64,000 bases of DNA from Parelaphostrongylus tenuis. Lineage: Eukaryota; Nematoda; Chromadorea; Rhabditida; Metastrongylidae. The notes beneath the pieces are model-generated. The model did no database searches and was not told the origin of the DNA. It saw only the letters and a list, made by a program, of their open reading frames with translations. Both the position numbers and the translations under genes were made by a program. This document shows positions 1-10,206 of this stretch, piece by piece; position 1 is the first letter of the stretch, and each line of letters starts with the position of its first letter. Where the stretch lies: positions 1-64,000 of the forward strand of contig JAHQIW010000657.1 in assembly GCA_019055375.1 (NCBI GenBank). The letters are read 5' to 3'.

Positions 1-120
1 AATGGGGCGAGGGAACAGGCGAAAACGGAGACGCAGAAGACAGCCCCACATCGGGGCCGGGGGGGCAAAAAAAAAAAACGGGGTCGGAGGGGGCTACAAA
101 CGAAAACGATATCTTGGCGC
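1..120. other. GC-rich low-complexity edge with homopolymer runs
   Basis: The first 110 bases are far more GC-rich than the rest and contain a run of seven G followed closely by twelve A (about 61-78), then more G runs. No reading frame or motif is visible. It could be a low-quality contig end or a real simple-sequence tract. Confidence 0.5.
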
Positions 121-540
121 AGACACCAGATTTATCAACCGTATAGAGCTCTTTTTTTTTGTGTAATGTCAGTAATCCCAGTCGATAGCGTAATCAAATG
201 TTGATTTCAACGTAGGCTTATATCCTGAAAATACCTATTCTCGGAGGCGCAGTAGGTAAGAGAGTTTGAATTCTCATCCGCGATCAATGCCGCATAGGCC
301 CACTCCACGGGCGCTGGCTGGCAGGTCGTTCGAATGACGTGATGCATTCGATTTTTTGGGGCATATTAACGCATAGAGATTATCGGCGTCAGCGGTTTTA
401 CGTGTTCCGCCTCCGCACCCTCACGTGAGTTAGCGGAAGCGTGCCATTGTCGCAGAATGGGAACTAACTTATCTACCTGCTTGCGTTCAACGAAACGGTT
501 TTCTCAAGATATACACAGCTATCGGGAATTAATTCGATAC

Positions 541-591
541 GCTATCGATTTTTACTAATAGCCCTAAGGAAAGGACATCTGTGCCTGCGAG
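541..591 (+). repeat. Dispersed ~50-bp repeat core, copy 1
   Basis: Begins GCTATCGATTTTTACTAATA and ends near GTGCCTGCGAG. The same layout (GCTATCGA, then ACTAATAG, then a GAAAGAGCTCTGTCCGGCGAG-like end) recurs at 687, 37012, 42193, 42331, 61030 and 61177. Confidence 0.55.
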
Positions 592-686
592 AAACTGTGC
601 GTTCCTGATACATATTTTTGTTAGAGATCCAGCTTTGTCAACGATTTTTGAAAACTGGCGATGGTTCGGCTCTAGCTTCATGTCTG

Positions 687-733
687 GCTTTCGATGATTA
701 CTAACACTCCTATGAAAAGTTTTCTCCGGCGAG
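687..733 (+). repeat. Dispersed ~50-bp repeat core, copy 2
   Basis: Layout CTTTCGATGATTACTAACAC, then TTTTCTCCGGCGAG, matching the core seen at 541 and at 37, 42 and 61 kb. Confidence 0.55.
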
Positions 734-2007
734 TAACTGCGCACGGTTTTTCATTTGTCCCATCCTATGAGAAGGGTAACTCACTAGAACTGTCTGACTA
801 TTTTGAGACATTTTAGTCTTCATTTGATAGCTTGGAATTTCGAAAATTACCAAAGATATAATTTGTTTTTTAGAAAGCCTCGTAGTATTACGGTGTAGTC
901 AGTAAAAGAAAGACCAGTAATTTGGGGCCCAAGTATTTTTTCCACGAAGCAAAGCTTTTCCCAAAAAATTCCAGTTAATTAGGCGATATCACAAAGCTTC
1001 GTTAAATTTTGGCACAAGTGGCTTTTGGTTTTTCCACAAAAACTTTTTATTGCAAACTTGTAACACTGAAATTTAGGATTCAATTTCACATGTGCGCGCC
1101 ATACCTTACACCGGTGATGAGAATGGGATTTCGTCATAACTGGCATCAAGCCATTGCACTTTTCAATCACAGTCCGATAGCTTGAATCCTCCAATCTAGG
1201 GTTTCAGTGATGTGTTTTTCCTTCTGACAAAAACGATTCCCTAGAGAGCTATAAGCCGAACGAATGATATTGTGTTTCATCATTTAAGTAATTTTTCTCC
1301 GTACTGATTGTTCTCTCAGACTTTCATGTTCATTCGATCGCGCACATCTTGGTGAGATCAAATAAGATGCCTGGCTTTTGAGAAGACGTCTTAGTGCGCT
1401 GTTCGCAGCTAACGGAACATTGGGTTTTGCACTCGCCGCAGTATCGCAGTCCTTATGCGAACTTTCGCTGTGCGTTTCGACACGGCACACCGACGTGCGA
1501 AACGTCAAAATTCTTTTAGCGCTCTGATGACGCACCAACAAAAAAAGTTCCTTCTCAAAAATCAAGGCATACTTGTGAGAATTTCGTTGAGATTTGCGTA
1601 TCGAATTGAAGGGTTGTTGGAAGTTCAGAATGAAAAGCAGGCGGTCCTGCCAGCGAAAGATGCCATGTGGGTCTGGGATATACAATTTTACTTCCTACTT
1701 CAAATATGTATAACATAAAAAACCATTCACGCGAACTGAGTGTGCACCCCTTCAAGTTCATTGAAAATTTAAAGCGTCGAATAATTATTCAAGACATCTC
1801 AGGAAGAATAAAAGATATGCCGTGTCTGACCATTTAGGTGACGATTAGAGAAAAGTTAGCAAGAATACTTCTGGGGAAACATATTCCTGAGCAACAGTAT
1901 CCATAATGTGGTGTTCCAAGCCTTGTACTCATAACACGATGGTCTGGTCCACTCGTGGAATTTCTCCACCGTACGTAACTTCTCAAACTTTTTTCTCGCG
2001 ATGCTTT

Positions 2008-2950
2008 ATAGCTAACCCCCCCCCCCAGGAGCTTTGCCTATCACTTTTTTCCCGGGAATTACATCGATGCATGGTGATTTATGGCAGCGCCACATGGTCC
2101 TCACATGACCTGCAGGAGCATCAGGGCAAATCGCAAAGGTTCGAGGGACCTTTGGACAAGAAAATCATCCAATTGGCGTAGGCGGCAGCAGCTGCCAGCA
2201 TCCTTACCAGCCAGTTCGACGTCGGGCATTCATCCGCACGGTCGTGTGACTTTACGCCGGACCAATCTCAGCCTCAAATCGTTATCGATCTATTACTGAC
2301 TCTCTTCACCACAATCTCGTTGTCGTGTATATAGTTGCTATCATAAAGTTGCGTTCCTACCACTGTAAAATAAACTCAAGAGAGTTGCAAAAGCGGAAAC
2401 ATAGCACCTTCCGTGGGCGGAACAAACTCACTTATGCTATGCTCGGCCCAGCCACCGCGGTTTAGGGATTCTGCCTCATATATAATCAGTAGTGAACCCA
2501 CTGCTATCACACTATATATTCCTCACTAGATCCCACCGCTGGCTGTTTATTTCGGGGCGAGCATAACCAACCCAAACGGGCTCCGCCGCTTAGTCACTCT
2601 CCGTCAGGTTAACAATCACCCGTCAGAAATAATAACATTCATATGTATCTTCACATGACGATACTTTTTCGTCAATCGACCACGCATATGTGACATAGCA
2701 AGATGTTCACAATAAACGGATTGTCACAAATCCGTGATATATTTGATTATTAGTACTACATGTATATCATAATTTGTTTGGTGACCTACGGCCATTTGTT
2801 TGGATCCTCCTACTGCTTAGGTATAACCCATCAAAGGATCTGAACCGTCAACCACACAATACAAACCCACTAAACCTCCACACTATAATCTAGTGCCTCG
2901 GCTACAAACCTTTTGCTACATGCTTCACAACTCCATAGTTAGACGTATAA
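2008..2950 (+). mobile_element. Partial LTR-flanked element (LTR plus part of the internal region)
   Basis: Positions 2008-2401 match, in reverse complement, the 357-bp terminal repeats at 15859-16215 and 18563-18919. Shared landmarks include GGAATTACAT near 2055, AATCTCGTTGTCG near 2313, GTTGCTATCATAA near 2334 and the end GCGGAAACA at 2401. Positions 2402-2950 match the adjoining internal region (GGCGAGCATAAC near 2558, GACGATACTTTTT near 2657, ACAAACC near 2904). The other terminal repeat is not found, so this copy is truncated. It lacks the MITE that interrupts the relative at 17.6-18.2 kb. A C run of at least eleven at about 2017-2028 replaces a mixed AACCTCCC tract. Confidence 0.75.
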
Positions 2951-5042
2951 CGAACGACTGATGTAAACGTAGCTAGAGTTTGAGTTATCGCTGTACTGGG
3001 TATCGCATATAATCGTATTAATCGTATTGTTATCACATATGGCAAACGATCACATTTGATAAGTTTACTTCATGGTTTCTTCGAATTTATACTCATAATG
3101 GACTACTTCTCGAGGCTTCATATAAAAACTTAGTAAGATGAGACCTAACAAAATTTTAGGTGATATCCTTCGTACCATTGTCATTATACATTGATTGATT
3201 ACCAAATTCACTCTGAATGCGTAGTAAACCAACGTTTTTTCTCTACACACGACGGCCATCCAAAGCATACGAGCGTAGTACGTGAATTATCGTGTTTGTA
3301 TCAAAATATAATACCACAGTTCTGAAAAAAATTCTTACAAAGCGGAGCTAAAACTTTAGTCAAGTCGCGCATCGCATTTTCTATAGCCGTCCCTTTAGAG
3401 GGTGTACCGGCTTAGACGACCCTCCGGCAAAAGAAAATATGCGCTTTATGGTGGGGGAAAAGCTTTCATGACGAAATTTACGTTGCTTACACACAGGAAA
3501 GACTAATGACTCCTCTGTTTCGTAAAGTCGTGACTGCGAAAATAGAGAAACGTAGCTCTCGAAAACTGCGAAAAATTAGTTGTTAGTTATGCCACAACAA
3601 GGGAATCGCAGACTACTTGGCAATTTATGGACCTCAATCATCTAATATGCCAACCAAATACGCTGCATCCAAACATTCCATTCTTATAGGTTGATTGTGT
3701 GACAGACGTTCACAAGTGTGGTTACCATCAAGTGCATAGGAATAAATTGTCCGTCATGGCAGTTCGTACTCGTTCTCAATCGCCCAACATTTTTTTAAAA
3801 AACATTGATGCAGCGCCCGTTCGATTATATTCACATAGTTAAGTCCATGGAATAAAACAAGACTGATCAGGTCCATCTGGCCTCAAATCAACAGATTGGA
3901 AGAGGTTGTATTTAAATGGAGCGAAAAAAAGAGGGTTTTAGATGGTAATACTCGAAACGGACAAGAATGGAAGGTGGCATTTATGTATGGAAAGCCTGCC
4001 CCCCGGTCTTTTTACCAAATGTTATCATATTGCGGTAAGGATAGACAGCCGAATGTTATCATAAAATCAAACTACTTGCTTGTTTTAAGGTGTAGAGGAG
4101 CCCTTAAATTCCACTAAACTAAATATCACCTCCACATGTGAATCGCGTTTTCGGATCCACAGCCACTCCCACACCATAGCCGACAAGCAATGCGCGATTT
4201 AATTGAAGCTCAATTTCATATTTCTTCATACAGTCTAGTAAAACGGTCTATTCAAAAAAAATAAATATAGTTGTTGGAATTGCCTGAAACCTAGCTATCG
4301 AGTGATTACCGACAACCTGGAGAAGGAGGCATTTCACCTGCGAGAAAACCGCGTGTGTGAAACAGACATCTATTTCCTCTATAATAACAACTGTAAAAAT
4401 CTTTTTGGATTCAGGATATATTTTTTTTGTTTTCGACATTCACGCTTATGAACGATAATAACAGTGTGATGGAAGAGCTCTGCCCTGTGAAATATAAGCA
4501 CGATAATGCACGACGCATGTGAAACAGATGCTCATTTTTACTGCTACAGCGCAGTAAGGAGCCTTTCTTAGAAAAGTAGATTTGTGGATTCTCCCACATA
4601 TCAATCTATCAAAATGATTACTAAAATTCCTGGGAAATCATTCATACATGAGATTCTTCTTCAAACTGACTGCCCGATAACACAAAGGCACTTTGTATAG
4701 TAGTATCTAAGTTTTATTTGAATTTTAATTAAATTTTATTCAGCATCCAAATTTGTATGTAAGATGGCCGGTGCCTGTAACTTGCGTGAGTACTCGTTTA
4801 CGCATCGCCTTGAATGTTTTTGCACATAAAGTTTTCAGTATCTCCAAAGTCTCAGATTTCATGGCGTTCACGTGAATATGGGATAAGGATAGGTGCGCGT
4901 ATTTTTCGTCGATGTTGTTCAGTTATGGCATCTTTCTAAGAGAAGAGAGATCGGACACGGTAAAATCATTCTGGCCACTGAGGTAGGATTTGCCTCGTTG
5001 TAGCGACAATGTTCTACCACTTAGAGACACAAAAGAGCACTA
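2951..5042. other. No gene recognised
   Basis: AT-rich sequence with only short ORFs lacking domain signatures, codon-bias contrast or paired splice sites. The plus-strand frame at 3896-4117 and the minus-strand frames at 4248-4599 look like chance ORFs. Confidence 0.5.
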
Positions 5043-7507
5043 AACTGTTGACAAAAACTCCTATCAGATTATAGCTTTGACGACAAAACCTTCATATTTG
5101 CTATGAGTACCAATGAGGCGCAGACGGTTACCCAAAAATATCTGGAGATGCCAAAAGGATAACATAACACATAGTAGGCGTATAATGATTCATTTGAAGT
5201 TTATTATGCAAGGCTATTGCAAAACGCGATCAAATTGAATTCAGACAAACATTGAATCTATTGACGTAAAACGTTTAGGGATGAACGGTTGATTACGGGA
5301 CTGCAATATGGGGCCTGTCATTCAACATAGATAATAAATAAAGAAGTGATCAATACTTTTACAACGAGGTAACATTACAAGTGTCAAGACTATTTCTGGT
5401 GGTTAATCATACTGCATTAATGGTTTTTGTTGGCAATCTTGTGCGAATCGATTGCTTAATATATGAACATGATAAGACAAGTCATTCATAGAGAGACTCT
5501 TCAAATTTCTCTACATGAGTCTTCATAAGTGTTCCTACTTTTGAACGTCATCATACAGTAACGCGATTTGTAGCAAAAAATTGAGTGTCAGTTCAATAAT
5601 TCTCAGGACCAACTGTCTATTAACCTCGGCATAGTTTGACTAAATGAGTATTTTCTTCTGTTGAGCCGTTCCGAGGTGTTATTGGTATTATTTATTGAAT
5701 ATCAGCATAGCATGTAACAATACAGTCAGTAATGCAACATGACTATCACAATAATTGTGGTGGCTAACGTTTCGGTGAGTCGCCTACTTCACAACCTGGA
5801 AAGATCAAACTGATTCGCAATTTACTAAGTCAAAACCTCCTATAGCCCCAGCACAAAACGTAAGGAAATGATTTTTGGATAGCTTAGTAGAAGCTTCATT
5901 CTAAAAAAACACTCACCATGTTTCAGGTCTATCAATTATTCATTGAAGACCAACCGCTTAGGGTCAGTGCATCAGTGGACTGTGCCTAACTCAGGAACTC
6001 AGGCCGGAAAGATCAGCCTGAGGTAGTGGTTCAAGGTCAAACGTAGTTACGACGCACTCATCTTTTCTGTTCATATTTGAGCCTTTGATGTGTATCCAAA
6101 ATGCTTCTAAAGTTTTACGCGCAGATGTTTTTATTAATTGTGCGAGGATCGTGAATTTGGCATCCGAATTGGTCTGCCTAATGGCATTTTTGGATCAGAG
6201 TTTCGTAACCCAACTAGGTGTTCTTTTACATAAAGGATTAGTGATCTACCCGTCTTCGCCAGTGTATTCATCCCCGCCTGTCTCACAAGAGATTAGAAAT
6301 TGTACCAGATCTCATGCAGTAGCCGTCTTTGCCTTTTGGGCAAACATTGCAGTCATTGGCTTCGCAGAGGCGGTCATATAGTCGGTTGTGGGCTAATTGA
6401 TGCTTTGTTCTCTTTGGAGGTATTTCAACTATTGCTAGCAAATTATCCAAACCTGCTCTTTTTTGGCGGCTTTTAATAGCTGTACCTACTTCGTTAGAAA
6501 TAAAATACAGGAGGAAAGAAACCTTATTTTCGTCAGACTTGTCCTCTGGAGACATAGAATTGCCTCTGAATCTAACCTGAGAAGCTCTAACCGTATCGTA
6601 ATCATTAGAGATGGCTATTTTTCGCTCCAAGGTTAGAGATTCTACCTTGTGCTCTTTTCATGTGCACACAGTGGTCGCTGTTCAAAACATGTTTTTCAGA
6701 AGCACGCATTTTATTTGTGACGGATGAGATTATAGGTATTGAACCAAGATGGTTTTGATGCTTGGTTTTGATACCACTTCGTGTTGTAGGAGTTTTGGGA
6801 CAGGTTGACCTGAACGTTTAAAAATGTAAGCGAACTTGCTATCGGTTTCTCACGGGTGGACTTTATTTATGTACTCTGATTGACTATGCAACTACTCAAA
6901 GCATTTGTCATCTCCTCTTGGGTTGAGTAGGCGACAAAGCAATCATCAATATACTTACAGTAGAGTAACGGCGGGGGATCGATTATTGGGCTCTCCACTT
7001 TAGATATAAAAGCGATAGCTAGGGTTGGCGCTAGTCGTTGTCCCATTACCAGCCCTCTGATTTCAACAATTTTCAAACTAGGGCAGTCACTACTCCTTAA
7101 AATTAAACCATAGAGAGCGAGAATAATACCAACTTACAATAAACCATATTTCAGATCGCCATTCTCCACAATGATGGAGAAGCATGGAAAAAGCAATAAA
7201 GGACTGTTCTAGATTCTAGTGTGACATCAACTTGTTCAGATTTTGTCTTGCGTAGAAGATGGATCACTTGACATTTGCCATTAACACTATACGTAGAAAT
7301 AATTGATTGGATTAAAGAGAGAACACGTGATATTATATCTAGTACTGGGAAATAATTAACAGGAAAAAATATAAAGCAATCAGAAATCCATATGAATTGA
7401 ACATGTGCTCTCGTTTTTAAGAATATCTGACATGTAGATAATAGTAAAGATTTCGAAGGATGCTCTGAGAAAAACGATTAGCTAGGAAGTAGATTCAGAA
7501 TATTACT
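5043..7507 (-). repeat. Inverted segmental duplicate A carrying a truncated PLE
   Basis: Read on the minus strand, this segment follows the plus strand of 13594-15858 and then continues at 18925-19141. The match includes about 450 bp upstream of the PLE fossil (CTACTTCCTAGCTA near 7490) and about 550 bp downstream of it (the ACACTCAATTTTTTGC block near 5575, ATCTCCAGATATTTTT near 5135). Both copies share the same PLE 5' truncation point, so they descend from one insertion that was later copied with its flanks. Divergence is moderate, with many small indels. Confidence 0.8.
5601..7060 (-). pseudogene. 5'-truncated, frameshifted Penelope-like element (copy A)
   Basis: The minus strand carries the C-terminal half of the PLE protein in broken frames. 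The reverse-transcriptase piece at 6867-7076 shows MGQRLAPTLAIAF and YIDDCFVA. The piece at 6283-6630 shows RLYDRLCEANDCNVCPKGKDG, the Cys-rich linker before the endonuclease. GIY-YIG remnants follow down to about 6085. Frameshifts and stops separate the pieces, so no functional product is expected. The truncation is just upstream of the MGQRLAP motif. The 3' tail retains the GAAACGTTAGCC block near 5762-5773 on the minus strand, but the partner ribozyme box has decayed. Confidence 0.88.
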
Positions 7508-9009
7508 TGATAGGGGTGGTTTTTTATGATCAATATTGCCTTCGTTATCTTGACTGTTCAGCCGCTGTCTTGTAATAATGACAGGTTTGGTATAAAAATA
7601 CTTTCATCATGCCAATTTGAATCGAATTCTAACACACTTCAGTCCTAAACATCTGCACTTTGTACATTGCCACAGTATGACAACGATAGCGTAGCATCAA
7701 TGGCGTGAATTCCAATCTCTTCTGAAAAGCGTGTAAGACTCATCTCAGCGTATTTGTCAAGTCTGTGGCCTCTGGTCACCGCTGAGGTTAATTAGCTGAC
7801 TGGTTTAGTACAGCTAGTAGGACGTGTATCTCAGCAGCCTAGTAGGAGACACTACTCCTCGGCCGACATCTACCCGCGTTCAAGACGTCTCTCCGCCACA
7901 CCACGACATCGATGTAATATTGGATGCTATGAAAAAATTGACAGATAGTGAAATCAATGCATATGCTATAGAAAGTAGACAATAAGCACAAGCTACAGCC
8001 AATGCAAGAAGCTACGTTTGTTTAGAATGCTTCAACTCTGCTAATCAGAAATGCTACGGTGATCATTCTAGGCATTCGACAAAAGGATTGCATAGGATGG
8101 TATAGGTATGGGCTTACATAGTGTACAGAACTGCAGCTTATAATCTACAATTGACCATTTAGGATCAATTAACAGCTGATTGCAAAGCGGAGTATTGACT
8201 GTTAATCACTTAGGATGTAGCCATTGCTGACTGCTCTGAGATAGTAACTGTTGTCAAAACTACACATTCTATGCAAGAAAGATAAACTGTTGATCGATAT
8301 TGGTTATTAGGGCGATTTGCTGCTGACTAATGTTTATTGATGTATAAATATATTGAGCAAAAAATTCTACAACATTAGAGAACTGTTTGAATGAAAATGG
8401 GTCAGGTAAATGAATTTTTTTCCAAAGAAATATTCCACAAAATAATACATACGAACTCTACTAAGGCTTACTCTGGCCAAAATTATTACCCCCTCCATTT
8501 GAGTGCTTCTAGAAATCATATCACCTGCATCACCTGTCATTCGGTTAATCGTCGAGTGACTCAAGCGGACACCAGCAACACTTCCATTCAGTTGCGAACT
8601 TAAGAGACGAATGAGATATCTGATTAAAAATACTCTGGATGTTGATCAGGCCTTAAGGAATGCACCATGTGTTTGGCTTATTGCAGGTAAAAAAGAATGA
8701 TTAAACTCCAGAAATATAAAGTTATTTACGATGGCATATTCAGCTATCAAATCAATAATTTCAACTTTTTACTTGATGCCTGATCTTATTTTAACGGGAG
8801 GGTACCATGTGGAGCGTAGCAATAAATCAAGCAGGTTCATCAAGAAGCTCTAATAAGCGCATTACACGTGTCCCCCTTTCACGCGTAAAGTGCATTTATC
8901 TTAGGTTGTGGAGTGCTGGTTCAAAAAAGAATGACAACTAAAATGATTTAGATTATGGCCTCTGAAGAGTTGAGATGGAAAAGTGTACCAATTTGGGCTC
9001 AAATACTAA
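7508..9009. other. No gene recognised
   Basis: Short overlapping ORFs only (for example 8367-8603 on both strands). No domain, RNA gene or clear repeat was identified by eye. Confidence 0.45.
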
Positions 9010-9305
9010 TCATAAGTTATATTTGAATTTGAGCACGGTTTCAATAAAACGCTCAATAGAGGGTGTATTATTACAAAATACCAGCCAAGAGCATTCGAGT
9101 ATCGAAAATTGCCAATCTTCTGACTTTTCACTTGACGGCGACTGTGCAAATCGTTTATCGTTGCCTACCTCTATCCTCATCTCTTTATGAAGATAAAGAG
9201 AGTAGGAGCTCTCCGAGGTTTGACTGAAGACGAAGGGCTCGCCCGACTGACGAGGCTACAAGGCCAAAACACGTGTATCGGGCTGTACAAGAGCGCATTG
9301 ACAGA
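9010..9305 (-). repeat. MITE-like repeat, degenerate copy
   Basis: Contains the family hallmarks in the orientation of the right-hand arms seen elsewhere: GCCAAGAGCATTCGAGT near 9086, CCCGACTGACGAGGC near 9244 and ACACGTGTATCGGGCTGTAC at 9270-9289. The same words occur at 17.6-18.2, 19.2-19.7, 24.8-25.2 and 44.4-44.9 kb. No transposase is encoded. Confidence 0.65.
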
Positions 9306-10206
9306 CGCACGATACTCAGAGACATGTTGGCTCAAATAGTAAGTATGAGATGTAGCAAACTGGTTCGGCTGAAAGAAAAGTATGGCCTTTTCATTGCATA
9401 CAAAAGCAGTGAGGAAATTACGAGATACATTTTCTTCTCAGTTACTCTTTGTGAGGTTAATTCAAAGGTGCTGATATTCTTCATAAGCAAACGAATGTTT
9501 ATCAAAACGTTCCCTTCTCCTGCACTCTCCAACGATCTCAATTTGCTTGAAAGATGTTCTATTTTGTCAGTCCATCTAGACGACTTGCAACAAAGTTAAC
9601 GTAGTCATGAAATACGTTTATTTCCCCAAAATTAATATTTTGGAGGCCATTTACTATCCATGCATTTATGGTCGAATGAACAGGATTGAGAACTCGCTGC
9701 AACGCATTAAGTAGAGGAACTACTAAAGTTAAAATATCAGTTTGGTGCGAATGAGAGCAAAATTGGAAGCAGACGTAACTCACTAGTCGAGTTTAATCGT
9801 CTTGAACCACCTGCACTTCTTCACGCAGTTCACGTAATTCGCAGTTCATCATCCAGAAGCTGATTAAATTGAAGTTTCAAACCTACACATCATGTTCTGT
9901 CGCCTGTTACTTTCATCCATCTGATTTTCACTCTCTCAAAAACACGCCCATCATTTTAAGAATCGCTCCTACTTTTTGCAGGTAAGATAGGGTCAGACTA
10001 TGTGAATTATATGCTATTCATTTTCTTGTTCCAGTTGATGTGTCGCACAGAGACTTTTCGAGTACTGCTTTCTATTTATTCATTGGTTTTCTTCCATCTA
10101 ATGTGCTTGAAAAAACACTACTTCATTCTCATAATCAATCTAACAACTGCTCATGACATTATTTTGTTGACATTATGACATTACACAACGAATTCTGGAT
10201 ATCGAA
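9306..10206. other. PLE upstream region; no gene recognised
   Basis: Small ORFs at 9273-9599 (plus) and 9559-9783 (minus) have no recognisable domains. The last part probably contains the 5' untranslated region of the PLE, whose exact 5' end is not visible. No upstream copy of the 3' ribozyme motif was found here, so a complete 5' pseudo-LTR appears to be missing. Confidence 0.45.

Larger units (their letters stand above)
121..2007. other. No confident gene; dispersed-repeat territory
   Basis: Only short overlapping open frames are present on both strands, with no recognisable domain and no convincing splice sites. Parts are built from a dispersed repeat whose core appears at 541-591 and 687-733 and again far away at 37, 42 and 61 kb. 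Confidence 0.5.

Noticed and set aside
1284..1761. Overlapping ORFs on both strands
   Set aside because: Frames on opposite strands cover the same bases, no domain is recognisable and splice signals are absent, so these look like chance frames.
6085..6381. Plus-strand ORF
   Set aside because: It is the antisense shadow of the minus-strand PLE fossil A.
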